Assembly (NCBI GenBank): GCA_964538025.1
Contig: CAZICZ010000007.1
Location: 1-64,000, forward strand
DNA length: 64,000 nucleotides
Source of the DNA: UBA5078 sp964538025
Lineage (GTDB): Bacteria; Pseudomonadota; Gammaproteobacteria; Pseudomonadales; Pseudohongiellaceae
Direction: 5' to 3'
In this document: in pieces, positions 26,433-35,392 of the stretch
How positions within the stretch are numbered: the stretch's first letter is position 1
Layout of the letters: each line of letters begins with the position of its first letter
The notes under the pieces: model-generated
What the model saw: the letters and a program-made list of their open reading frames with translations, nothing else
Told to the model about the DNA's origin: nothing
Database searches by the model: none
Program-made: the position numbers and the translations under genes

Positions 26433-28499
26433 ATGTCGCACCCTCCCTCCCCTGTCCTCGAAAACGCCGATCTCCAGTGGCAGGAAAGTGATGCCCCTTT
26501 TTCCTCGCGCTTTGGGGACATCTATTTCTCCCGAGAGGGAGGACTGGCAGAAACAGAACATGTCTTTCTCGCCGCCAACCGCCTCCGGGAACGCTGGAAG
26601 GCGCTGGACGAGGCCTTGGCTCGCGGGGACCCCGAGGCGCCTCAGGTTTTTACAATCGGCGAGCTGGGCTTTGGCACGGGGCTGAATTTTCTTTGCACCT
26701 GGCGCGCCTGGCAGGCACTGTCCCCCCGTTATTTGCGCCTGCATTTTGTCAGCTGCGAGCGATTTCCGCTGACTCTGGAGGCCCTGCGCCGGGCATTGGC
26801 CGCGTGGCCGGAACTCGCCCCCTTTGCGGATGCCCTCCTGCAACACTATCCCGATCACAGCGCCGGCCTGCACCGGCTTCCACTGCTGTCCGCGAGCGAC
26901 CAGACTCCCGTTTTGCTGGACCTGTATTACGGCGATGCCAGCGAGATGCTAGCAGCACAGGAGCGCCGCACGGGCGTACAGGTGGACGCGTGGTTTCTCG
27001 ATGGATTCGCCCCGCGCGTCAACCCGGACATGTGGCAAGAGGGACTGCTGCGCGAAATCGCACGTCTCAGCGGTCCTGGCACGACTTTGAGCACCTACAG
27101 TGTTGCAGGGGCTGTCACGCGGGGACTGGACAGCGTCGGGTTCCGCGTGGCTAAGCAGCCCGGATTCGGCAAGAAACGGGAAATGCTGGTGGGCACCATG
27201 GCAGACGCACCCTGCGTCGTCTTGCCTCCTCGCTGGCTGGCGATGCACAGGAAACAGGCGCCTGTCCGCAGGGTCGCCATCATCGGGGCCGGAATCGCGG
27301 GCTGCGCGGCCGCCCATAGTCTCGCCCGCCGGGGATTCCAGGTAACGGTTTTTGAGCGTGCCGCCGACATCGCACAGGGCGGATCGGGCAACCGTCAGGC
27401 CGTCCTGCAGTGCCGCCTCAGCAATGCCCTGAACGGCAGTCGTCAGTTCAATCTGCACGCCTTTCTGTATGCCGTTCGCAGTTGGGACGCGCTGGCCCTC
27501 ACGCATCCCGGACTGCCGTGGCACCGCTGTGGTGTCCTCAATCTGGCGACCGCCTTTAGCGCACGGCAAAAGAAGTGTGATGCGGTGGACGTGTCGCGCT
27601 ATAGCGCTGCACTTGCACGGGTTGTGGATGCAGACACATGCGGACGGGAGAGCGCGCTCGCGCTGGATGAGGAAGCAGTAATGCAGCCTCTGGGCGGCTG
27701 GGTTGCCCCTCACGCGCTTTGCCGGGCCTATCTGGATCACCCCGCCATCACACTGCAGACAGGCACGGCCATCACCCATCTGCAGCGAGACAGTGCTTGG
27801 CAGGGCATGGACGAAGAAGGGCGTGAAATATTTCAGGCGGAGGCGGTGCTGATTGCCAACAGCACACAGCTGGGCGAATTCTCGCAGACGGCTCCCATTC
27901 CACTCCGGCCGATCCGGGGTCAGGTCACCTACCTCGCCGCGGGAGCGACAAGCCGCGACCTGAAGACGGTCATCTGCGGGCAGAGTTACCTGAGCCCGGC
28001 CTTCGAGGGACTGCACAGTGTCGGGGCAAGCTATTCCCGCCATGTCGAGGATTTGGCGATGAAGGACTCAGAGCATCTGCAGAATCTGGCCGGCATTGCA
28101 CAGCATCTGCCCACCGGAACTCTCGACCATGGAGCGATCGCGGGAGGTCGCGTCGGTGTCCGCGCGACGACCAGTGACAGAATGCCCGTGGTAGGCCCAG
28201 TGCCGGATTTTGACGCATTGAAAGAGCTCTATCTGGCGCTGAACCAGTCCGCCCGCAAGCGCCCGCCAACCACCATGCCCTACCTTCCGGGGCTCTATGT
28301 CAGCGCAGGACACGGCTCCCATGGCTTTACTAACGCGCCACTGGCAGGCGAAATCATTGCGTCATTGATCGCCAATGAGATGTTACCGGTGACGGTTGCT
28401 GGAATGGAGTGTATTCACCCGGCCCGGTTTATTCTCCGGGAGCTCAGGCGGCAGGGGGTGTCGCACCAAAGAAAAGTCGCAGCGCCCGGTACAGACTGA
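26433..28499 (+). CDS. mnmC: Bifunctional tRNA mnm5s2U biosynthesis protein MnmC
   Basis: Converts cmnm5(s2)U34 to nm5 and then mnm5(s2)U34 in tRNAs such as Lys(UUU) and Arg(UCU), both encoded here. 688 aa. The N-terminal methyltransferase domain (about 1-250) has GELGFGTGLNFL for SAM binding and DGFAPRVNPDMW. The C-terminal FAD oxidase domain starts with VAIIGAGIAGCAAA near residue 284. No ribosome-binding site is visible before the ATG. A TAGAAT hexamer ends 6 nt upstream, so the mRNA may be leaderless (inference). Its last 56 nt overlap the convergent apeB gene. Confidence 0.95.
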   Translation: MSHPPSPVLENADLQWQESDAPFSSRFGDIYFSREGGLAETEHVFLAANRLRERWKALDEALARGDPEAPQVFTIGELGFGTGLNFLCTWRAWQALSPRYLRLHFVSCERFPLTLEALRRALAAWPELAPFADALLQHYPDHSAGLHRLPLLSASDQTPVLLDLYYGDASEMLAAQERRTGVQVDAWFLDGFAPRVNPDMWQEGLLREIARLSGPGTTLSTYSVAGAVTRGLDSVGFRVAKQPGFGKKREMLVGTMADAPCVVLPPRWLAMHRKQAPVRRVAIIGAGIAGCAAAHSLARRGFQVTVFERAADIAQGGSGNRQAVLQCRLSNALNGSRQFNLHAFLYAVRSWDALALTHPGLPWHRCGVLNLATAFSARQKKCDAVDVSRYSAALARVVDADTCGRESALALDEEAVMQPLGGWVAPHALCRAYLDHPAITLQTGTAITHLQRDSAWQGMDEEGREIFQAEAVLIANSTQLGEFSQTAPIPLRPIRGQVTYLAAGATSRDLKTVICGQSYLSPAFEGLHSVGASYSRHVEDLAMKDSEHLQNLAGIAQHLPTGTLDHGAIAGGRVGVRATTSDRMPVVGPVPDFDALKELYLALNQSARKRPPTTMPYLPGLYVSAGHGSHGFTNAPLAGEIIASLIANEMLPVTVAGMECIHPARFILRELRRQGVSHQRKVAAPGTD

Positions 28500-29775
28500 A
28501 AGCATCCTCGCTGCCCGCTAATTCACGGATGGAATGCATGGCAAACGTCGGCACGCCGATATCCACTGTGTCGACCCCCAATTCTGTGGCGGTGATGGGG
28601 CCAATGGTACTGCCGCAGCCCATGTCGCTGCGCACGACGAAGCTTTGGACGGGGACCTCCGCCTGCAGGCACAGTGCCCGGAATCGGGCGACCGAATGGC
28701 TGCTGCTGGCATAGCGCTGATTCGCGTTGATCTTGATCACCGGACCCTGATTCAACAGCGGGCCGTGATTGCCGTCATGCTTGTCCGAATAATTCGGGTG
28801 GATGCCATGCGCGTTGTCCACGGAGATCATCAGCGAATGTCGGATAACCCGTTCGAATTCCTCCGCCTGCCGCCCAGGTTGGGGACTGCAGGCTGCCACC
28901 AGTCTTTCGAGAACGGAGCGCAGGAAGGTGCCCCCGGCGCCTGAGGCCGAACTACTGCCCACCTCTTCGTGGTCCGTGCATACGAGAACATGACTACGCT
29001 CGTCTCCCGCCTCTCGCAGGGCTTGCGCGCCGATGTAGCAGCTCAGCAAATTGTCGAGCCTGGCAGACGCGATGAACTCCCCGTTCAAGCCGACCACCGC
29101 TGGTGGCTGTGTGTCATACAGGCTGAGCTCAAACCCCAGGACCTTTGCAGCCTCCGAAAAGCCGACGTCATGCAGCCAGCCCAACACCATGTCCTCGAAG
29201 CCGCTGTCTCTGACATCGGTGGCCGCGAGAATGGGAGGCAAATGAATCTGTGCATTGATCGAATGGGATTGATTGGCGTCGCGATCCAGATGAATGGCCA
29301 GGCTGGGGATCACGGCAATTGCCCGACGCAGGTCAATCAGCCCCCATGCCAGATCGCCCTTCTCTGTCATGAAGTCCACGCGACCAGCAAGAGAGAGGTC
29401 TCGATCAAACCACGGATTGAGCAACGCACCTCCGTAGACCTCAACGCCGAGCTGAAAGTAATGCTGGCGGCGCAGTTCAGGCTGTGGCTTGACGCGCAGA
29501 CAGGGGCTGTCGGTGTGGGCGCCCACCAGATGAATGCCAGCATCCAGCGACCCATTCGCGGGCACGGTAAACGCGATGAGAGATGCCCCGTTGCGGCACA
29601 CGAAGTACCGACCCCCGGGCTGCAATTGCCACGGCGTCTCTTCGGTAAGCGCTTGAAAGCCTTGAGCGGTGAGCTGCGCCATCAGGGCAGCACAGGCATG
29701 GTAGGGAGTGGGCGACGCGCCGATAAACTGCAAAAGCCCGGCGTTAAACGCACTGCGATCTGTAGCCATCGTCAT
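28444..29775 (-). CDS. apeB: M18 family aminopeptidase
   Basis: Cytosolic two-zinc aminopeptidase with preference for acidic or bulky N-terminal residues in the family. 443 aa. Zinc-site motifs are visible: GAHTDSPCL near residue 95, the GGALLNPWFDRDL segment, CTDHEEVGS, and the C-terminal GVPTFAMHSIRE. Assigned to the bacterial PepC/ApeB subgroup on its length and motifs. Its 3' end overlaps mnmC by 56 nt on the opposite strand, which is unusually deep for convergent bacterial genes. Confidence 0.93.
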   Translation of the reverse strand: MTMATDRSAFNAGLLQFIGASPTPYHACAALMAQLTAQGFQALTEETPWQLQPGGRYFVCRNGASLIAFTVPANGSLDAGIHLVGAHTDSPCLRVKPQPELRRQHYFQLGVEVYGGALLNPWFDRDLSLAGRVDFMTEKGDLAWGLIDLRRAIAVIPSLAIHLDRDANQSHSINAQIHLPPILAATDVRDSGFEDMVLGWLHDVGFSEAAKVLGFELSLYDTQPPAVVGLNGEFIASARLDNLLSCYIGAQALREAGDERSHVLVCTDHEEVGSSSASGAGGTFLRSVLERLVAACSPQPGRQAEEFERVIRHSLMISVDNAHGIHPNYSDKHDGNHGPLLNQGPVIKINANQRYASSSHSVARFRALCLQAEVPVQSFVVRSDMGCGSTIGPITATELGVDTVDIGVPTFAMHSIRELAGSEDAFSLYRALRLFFGATPPAA

Positions 29776-29807
29776 CGCCCCGTTCCCTCTTTCGTTCGGG
29801 TGTCCGC

Positions 29808-30515
29808 TTACTGCGCGTTCACCTGCAGCAGTTCCACATCAAAAATCAGCGCCGTGAAGGGACCGATGGGGCCAGACCCTGTTTCGCCGTAGGCAAGATT
29901 GGAGGGAATAAACAGGCGCCATTTGTCGCCTGGTTTCATCATTTGCAGCGCTTCTGTCCAGCCGGCGATCACCTGGCTGACACCAAACTCGGCGGGTTCA
30001 CCTCGCTCCACGGAGCTGTCGAACACAGAACCGTCGATGAAGGTGCCATGATAATGTGCCAACACGCTGTCATTCAGGCCTGGGGAGCTGCCATCGGCTG
30101 GACCGGAGGCGATGATTTGATATTGCAGACCGGACGCGGTCGTCATCACGCCCTCTTTTGTTGCGTTCTCAGCCAGGAAGGACTCGCTTTCCGCACGAAT
30201 GGCTTCGATTTCAGCCGCTTGTTTTTCCATGAGCTGCTGCTGGAACGTCTGCAGAGCTGTCATCATCTGTTCCATGGACAACTGGGGCTCCCCAGTCACG
30301 ACGTCGCGAATGCCGGCGAAAAAGGCCTCGAGATTAATCGAATCCATGATTCCCTGACCCGCCAGGTTCTGGCCAATATTGACCCCGATGCTGTAGCTGA
30401 TCTGATTGTCTTCGCTGCTCAAGTCCACCGCACTGTCAGCGGCCTGTGCGTGCATGGCGGTGAGCGATACGGCCAAGACGGCGCCGCGCAGGCTCAGGAT
30501 GCGGGGAAAATTCAT
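29808..30515 (-). CDS. Periplasmic FKBP-type peptidyl-prolyl isomerase (FkpA/Mip-like)
   Basis: 235 aa from the ATG at 30515, which has AAGGA 8 nt upstream. A signal peptide ends at HAQA-AD. The N-terminal helical dimerisation domain starts with SYSIGVNIGQNLAGQG and continues with a long Gln/Glu-rich helix. The FKBP catalytic domain occupies about 125-235 (VLAHYHGTFIDGSVFDSS ... WRLFIPSNLAYGE ... LIFDVELL). It should fold proteins in the periplasm. It is divergent from the LRR lipoprotein gene and 32 nt before apeB. Confidence 0.93.
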   Translation of the reverse strand: MNFPRILSLRGAVLAVSLTAMHAQAADSAVDLSSEDNQISYSIGVNIGQNLAGQGIMDSINLEAFFAGIRDVVTGEPQLSMEQMMTALQTFQQQLMEKQAAEIEAIRAESESFLAENATKEGVMTTASGLQYQIIASGPADGSSPGLNDSVLAHYHGTFIDGSVFDSSVERGEPAEFGVSQVIAGWTEALQMMKPGDKWRLFIPSNLAYGETGSGPIGPFTALIFDVELLQVNAQ

Positions 30516-30725
30516 GGTGATTTCCTTCATTTGTCTCTGGGTTAGGGATGGAGTAACGCGCCCGGTGCGTTAATTCTCAGGCAGCGACGGGGCTGCAGGG
30601 CAAGGCATACTAACTGGACTGCACCCGAATTTCCACTTGGATTGTCCGCACGCACCGCCCATGCGGCCCCTGATGTACCTCCGGCAACTCTGGTAGCATG
30701 CCCCCCTGAAACCAGGAGTTCATTT

Positions 30726-31241
30726 GTGTCCCTTACCGCCTCACATCGCCTCTGTTTTGCCCTGACGGCACTCGTTGCCCTGTCTTCCTGCTCCCAGCGC
30801 TTTGCCATATCGGTCAACAACCAACCGGTTTACGACCCAAGGCCCAACGCCACCGCCTATCGCTTTGCCGACCCCGGCCTGCAAGGCTGCGTGAACCTCG
30901 CGCTGCAACTCCCCGATGCGACGCTTGAGGCCTTGCGGGTCCTCTCCTGCACGGGCTGGGAAATTGAATCGCTGGAGGGAATCGAGCTGCTGCGCGCCTT
31001 GCAGTTTCTGGATCTCAGCAATAATCGGGTGAGCAGTATTGCGCCTCTGTCTTCACTGCCCCGGCTGAGTTCGGTCAGCCTGACAAACAACCGGGTTCGC
31101 GATATCGCGCCTCTTTCCGGCATTGAGACCCTGACCTCGGCCACGCTTGTGGGAAACAATGAGATCGCCTGCGCACAGCTTGAGGGCTTGGCGAATCGCT
31201 TAGGGGACAACCTGCGCCGCCCGGATCAATGCCGACGATGA
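30726..31241 (+). CDS. Leucine-rich-repeat lipoprotein
   Basis: 171 aa from a GTG at 30726 with AGGAG 7 nt upstream. The first 21 residues are a lipoprotein signal ending in LSSC, so Cys22 would be lipidated. Residues about 75-150 form three to four 22-residue leucine-rich repeats of the internalin-like kind (LQFLDLSNNRVSSIAPLSSL, then LSSVSLTNNRVRDIAPLSGI). The repeats are flanked by cysteines that could form disulfides. Probably membrane-anchored and facing the periplasm or surface; binding partner unknown. It converges with miaE. Confidence 0.8.
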   Translation: MSLTASHRLCFALTALVALSSCSQRFAISVNNQPVYDPRPNATAYRFADPGLQGCVNLALQLPDATLEALRVLSCTGWEIESLEGIELLRALQFLDLSNNRVSSIAPLSSLPRLSSVSLTNNRVRDIAPLSGIETLTSATLVGNNEIACAQLEGLANRLGDNLRRPDQCRR

Positions 31242-31247
31242 CACAGC

Positions 31248-31868
31248 TCAGAGGGAATACGCACCGGCGGTGAGGGGAATGCCGCTGTGGAACCGGAATT
31301 CCGGGTCGGGAGATTCGATCAACTGCCTTTCCGCCTCGCGAAACCGGAGAATATGCGGGCTGATATCCTCATCCGCGTAGAGCGCCGCCAGGGAAAGATA
31401 GTCCTGGTAATGGCGCGCCTCCGATCGCAGCAATCCGCGATAGAACTTCTCCAGCGGGGCGTCCAGTGACGGCGCCAGCTTTGCAAACCGCTCACAGGAG
31501 CGCGCCTCGACAAACGCGCCAACAATCAGGGTATCGACCAGCACGTAACGGCCGTCGCGGCGCAGATGCTCCCGCAGCCCTCCCGCGTAGCGTGACGGTC
31601 CGAGATGAATGTACTCGATCGATCGCTCCGCCATCAGGTTCACCACCTGCTCGAAATGCAGCAACTCCTCCCGCGCCAGTTGTGACATCTTGCGTAGCAG
31701 TTCCGTATGTTCCGAGTACCGGTAAAGCAGGCTCATGGCCGTTGCCGCCGCTTTCTTTTCGCAATTGGCATGGTCAATCAGCAGGATGTCCTGTTGCCGG
31801 AGTGCTTCGTCCACCCAGGCCTGGGGAGTTTCGCAGGCTAAAAATTCATTAATTTCTTTTAATATCAT
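31248..31868 (-). CDS. miaE: tRNA-(ms2io6A37) hydroxylase
   Basis: Non-haem di-iron enzyme hydroxylating the isopentenyl group of ms2i6A37 in tRNAs reading U-starting codons. 206 aa. The ferritin-like four-helix bundle carries the metal motifs DHANCEKKAA, REELLHFEQV and RSEARHYQDY. It overlaps the rmuC stop by 4 nt (ATGA), so it is coupled to rmuC at the end of the dapA-bamC-rmuC string. Confidence 0.94.
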   Translation of the reverse strand: MILKEINEFLACETPQAWVDEALRQQDILLIDHANCEKKAAATAMSLLYRYSEHTELLRKMSQLAREELLHFEQVVNLMAERSIEYIHLGPSRYAGGLREHLRRDGRYVLVDTLIVGAFVEARSCERFAKLAPSLDAPLEKFYRGLLRSEARHYQDYLSLAALYADEDISPHILRFREAERQLIESPDPEFRFHSGIPLTAGAYSL

Positions 31869-33253
31869 TCTATTACGTCGTCTTTCTGAGACTCTTCCAA
31901 AGAATCAAATTCTTCCAGCGCAAGGGAGTCCTCAGGCGCTGTGCGGGCCAGGAGTTGATCTGAGTGTTTCTTGCTGGCCCGCGCTCCCAGCGATTTCAGG
32001 CGCTCAACGCGTGCCACCAGATTCCCGCGACCGGAAATCAGTTTGTTGTGGGCCTTGTCATAACTCTTGTGCGTGGCGTCTATGCGCGTTCCAATTTCTT
32101 CGAGGTCTGCCGCAAACGCCACGAACTTGTCGTAGAGAGCACCGGCGGAGTGGGCAATTTCGATAGCGTTCTGATTCTGCTGCTCGTAACGCCAGATATT
32201 CTGAATGGTGCGCAAGGTCGCGAGCAGGGTCGAGGGCCCTACCAGAATGATGTTCTTCTCAAAGGCATCGGTGAACATCTCCCCATCGGCCTGCACGGCG
32301 ACGGAGAAGGCCGCTTCAATCGGCATAAAGAGCAGCACGAAATCCAGGGATTGCAACGACATCAGGTTTTGGTATTCCTTGCCACTGAGCATCTTGATGT
32401 GGTTGCGCACGGAAAGGACATGCTGTTTCAGCCACTCGGCGCGACGTTCCGGCTGATCTTCCGAGCAATAGGCTTCATAGGCTTTCAGTGACACTTTCGC
32501 ATCGATCACAATCTGCTTGTTTTCCGGCAACTGGACGATGACGTCCGGCTGTAGGCGAGCCCCGTCCTCTGTCTTGAAACTCATCTGGGTCTGGTATTCA
32601 CGCCCTTTCACCAGGCCCGACTTTTCCAGGATTGTTTCGAGGATCACTTCCCCCCAGGTTCCCTGTGTCTTGCTCTCGCCTTTCAACGCATTGGTGAGAT
32701 TGACAGCATCCTCGCTGATGCGGGCATTGAGTTCCTGCAGGCTGCGAATTTCCCGCGCCAACGAGAACCGCTCCTTGGATTCGCGATCGTAGGTTTCCTC
32801 CACCTTCTTCTCAAAAGACTGAATTTTCTCGTTCAGAGGGCGCAGGATTTCCGCGATGTTCTCTTTATTGCTGTCGGTGAAGCGGCGGCTTTTTTCTTCC
32901 AATATTTCCGTGGCAAGGGTTTTGAACTGGAGCGACATCTGCTCTCTGGACTCTTGCAGCAAGGCCAGTTTTTCGCCCGTCTGCTGTCGCTCCTGCTGCA
33001 GGGCGGTGGTGAGACTTGCCAGTTGTTCACGCAAGCCTGTTATGGTCTCGGCAGCGACGCGAAGCTCGGCGTCGCGCTGAGTGAGGCGCTCTGATTGGGC
33101 CTCAAGCTCTGCTTGTCTGGCGGCAAGACGCTCTTCCAGCACCGCGAGCTCACCGCGCAAATCCGGCGCTCGCCGCACATATTGCAACAAGGCCACCAGA
33201 CCGAAGACGGCAGCGATGGCAGCAAGAGCAAGGGATTCAGGAGAGAGCGGCAT
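31865..33253 (-). CDS. rmuC: DNA recombination protein RmuC
   Basis: 462 aa from the ATG at 33253, which has GGAGG 10 nt upstream; an ATG at 33280 is less well supported. One N-terminal membrane helix (LALAAIAAVFGLVALLQ) is followed by a long coiled coil (about 35-200). The RmuC core is nuclease-like, with QPDVIVQLPENKQIVIDAKV and the segment around FMPIEAAFSVA. The family limits rearrangements at short inverted repeats; the mechanism is not settled. Confidence 0.93.
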   Translation of the reverse strand: MPLSPESLALAAIAAVFGLVALLQYVRRAPDLRGELAVLEERLAARQAELEAQSERLTQRDAELRVAAETITGLREQLASLTTALQQERQQTGEKLALLQESREQMSLQFKTLATEILEEKSRRFTDSNKENIAEILRPLNEKIQSFEKKVEETYDRESKERFSLAREIRSLQELNARISEDAVNLTNALKGESKTQGTWGEVILETILEKSGLVKGREYQTQMSFKTEDGARLQPDVIVQLPENKQIVIDAKVSLKAYEAYCSEDQPERRAEWLKQHVLSVRNHIKMLSGKEYQNLMSLQSLDFVLLFMPIEAAFSVAVQADGEMFTDAFEKNIILVGPSTLLATLRTIQNIWRYEQQNQNAIEIAHSAGALYDKFVAFAADLEEIGTRIDATHKSYDKAHNKLISGRGNLVARVERLKSLGARASKKHSDQLLARTAPEDSLALEEFDSLEESQKDDVIE

Positions 33254-33309
33254 AACGAAAACGCCTCCGGTGCCTGTCATCCCCGAGACGGGAACAACAG
33301 GCGGGATGA

Positions 33310-34359
33310 TCAGACGAGGTTGCGATGAACGGCTCGGATCAGGGCATCGCGCAATTCAGGCGTCGCCGCGGCATCACTGCCGGTGGGTTCGGCCGTCACG
33401 GTCACACCGGCGTCATCCGTTTCTATTCGCAGGGTAAATTCGGGAAACTCTTCAGGGGGCGTTGTGTCCGCACCAAAAAGTCGTCGGAAAAAGCCGGGGC
33501 GTTCCGCCTCCTCTTCTCCCGAGAATCGCACCGTAAACACGGCGTTGTCGCGATTACTATCAACCACCAGGATCTCGGCATTGTTCAAGGATTGGTTGAT
33601 CTGTGACCAGGCCCGGTCAAAGTCAATCCGCACCCGCAGCGTGTCACCGTTGGCGGTGGGGACGATATTCGCTTTGCTTTCGGCTTCGATGCTGCCCGCC
33701 AGCAAAGACACGGAAGACGCCCGGTACAAGTCCGTCCGGTCGGCCAGATACAGTGAAATATCGTCCAACATCGCGTGTTCGAGTGCCAGATCGGCCGAAT
33801 TGGCAGGCCAGACGACGGGAGCGTCGGGATTCTCGACATAGGACTCGGAGACCTGAGTGACGTACACCTCCGAGTTGCCGGAGTGTAGACCGGGCTCGAT
33901 CCGCACCTGGTATTTATTGCGCTGCCCTTGCTCACCAAGCCAGGCCGTTTCCATGATGGCGCGGATCGGATCCTCGTAGGACAGACGGATCTGCGCTGTA
34001 GACCAATAATCGCGCATTCTTGGCCAGACCTGGCCCGGCTCGGCGCCGATAACGATCCAGCGTCGATCGCCAAAGCGCTGCACTACAACGCCCTCACGAA
34101 TATTGGTGTCCAGGGGACGAGGGCTGGGAGCTGTCAAGAAAAACGGGCGCTCTTCTGGAAGGGGATCGGGAATGACGTACAGGGCATCAAGGGTAAAACT
34201 GTCGAGCTCCGTCGGGATTTCCATCGGCGCGATGTCTGGGGCTACCAGATAATCTCCCTGCCGGTCGCGGAAATAACCGTCGTCGCCAGTAAGGTAGGAA
34301 CATCCCGTGAGGATGAGGAGCAATGCGCTGCCCAGAGAAACCGATTTGACTGCCTGCAT
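33310..34359 (-). CDS. bamC: Outer membrane protein assembly factor BamC
   Basis: Lipoprotein of the BAM complex that inserts beta-barrel proteins in the outer membrane. 349 aa. The lipobox LTGC puts the lipidated cysteine at C20. The unstructured N-terminal lasso with YLVAPDIAPMEIP is followed by two helix-grip domains (about 100-215 and 225-345). It follows dapA after 59 nt; the dapA-bamC order is conserved in gammaproteobacteria. Confidence 0.94.
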   Translation of the reverse strand: MQAVKSVSLGSALLLILTGCSYLTGDDGYFRDRQGDYLVAPDIAPMEIPTELDSFTLDALYVIPDPLPEERPFFLTAPSPRPLDTNIREGVVVQRFGDRRWIVIGAEPGQVWPRMRDYWSTAQIRLSYEDPIRAIMETAWLGEQGQRNKYQVRIEPGLHSGNSEVYVTQVSESYVENPDAPVVWPANSADLALEHAMLDDISLYLADRTDLYRASSVSLLAGSIEAESKANIVPTANGDTLRVRIDFDRAWSQINQSLNNAEILVVDSNRDNAVFTVRFSGEEEAERPGFFRRLFGADTTPPEEFPEFTLRIETDDAGVTVTAEPTGSDAAATPELRDALIRAVHRNLV

Positions 34360-34418
34360 GTTGCCTCTCTACTTCACTTAAACACGTAATTCATGTAACA
34401 AGGCGATTGGGGTCGCGC

Positions 34419-35303
34419 TCAGGCGGGGATCTGGATGCCTGCCATCTGCATTGCCTGTAACACCGTCGCCCGGCAAGTGGGGCTCAGCTCCACCAGAGGA
34501 AGCCTAAGCCCTCCCTGAATCAATCCCATCTGCGTCATGGCCCATTTTACGGGAACCGGGTTGCCCTCCAGAAACAAACTGCTGTGGAGTCCTGCCAGAG
34601 GCGCATCAATCGCTTCGGCCCCTTGCGCATCTCCCGCCATGGCACGCGCGCACATCTCATGCATCTGTGCCGGTACCAGATTGGCCGTGACGGAAATGTT
34701 TCCTTTACCCCCGGCAAGCATCAATTGTCGCGCCGTGGCATCGTCACCGCTCAGGATACTGATGCGATCCGCGCACAGGCGCAGCAGCTCATGGCAACGG
34801 ACCATGTCACCGCTCGCTTCCTTGATGCCGATGATGCGGGGATGGTCTGCCAGTCGATTGACTGTCTGAGCCTGCAAATCACAGCCGGTGCGTGAAGGAA
34901 CGTTGTAAAGTATCTGAGGAATATCAACACGTTCCGCAATTGTTTTAAAGTGTTGGAACAGGCCTTCCTGACTGGGTTTATTGTAGTAAGGCACTACCAG
35001 TAGGCAGGCATCCGCGCCATATTCCTTTGCCGCTTCCGTGAAAAAAATGGCTTCACGCGTAGAGTTGGACCCTGTACCAGCGACAACTGGAATGCGCCCT
35101 CCGACCACCTGCACACAGTGCTTGATCAAGGCGCAGTGTTCCTGCTCTGAAAGCGTGGGGGACTCCCCTGTCGTGCCAGCGACCACCACCGCGTCCGTGC
35201 CACTGGCGATATGCCATTCCACCAGACGGTCGAATGCTGGGTAATCGACTTCTCCGTCTGCTGTCATGGGGGTAACCAGAGCGACGATACTGCCGTGAAT
35301 CAT
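34419..35303 (-). CDS. dapA: 4-hydroxy-tetrahydrodipicolinate synthase
   Basis: Condenses pyruvate with aspartate semialdehyde in the diaminopimelate/lysine pathway. 294 aa from the ATG at 35303, with a purine-rich GAGGAAAAGGA upstream. The Schiff-base lysine is K161 in GIKEASG, identical in position to E. coli DapA. The GTTGE motif and the catalytic YNVPSRTG are also present. It is transcribed with bamC. Confidence 0.97.
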   Translation of the reverse strand: MIHGSIVALVTPMTADGEVDYPAFDRLVEWHIASGTDAVVVAGTTGESPTLSEQEHCALIKHCVQVVGGRIPVVAGTGSNSTREAIFFTEAAKEYGADACLLVVPYYNKPSQEGLFQHFKTIAERVDIPQILYNVPSRTGCDLQAQTVNRLADHPRIIGIKEASGDMVRCHELLRLCADRISILSGDDATARQLMLAGGKGNISVTANLVPAQMHEMCARAMAGDAQGAEAIDAPLAGLHSSLFLEGNPVPVKWAMTQMGLIQGGLRLPLVELSPTCRATVLQAMQMAGIQIPA

Positions 35304-35392
35304 TCCTTTTCCTCTATCCTGAGAGATTGAAAACTCGGGCGGCGACTGTACCACATCCGCTGGTCTCGCGACAAAATCTGCGACGATGACGG

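Noticed and set aside
26949..28043. 364-codon frame antisense to mnmC
   Set aside because: Shadow frame rich in Arg and Cys; mnmC is clearly the real gene.
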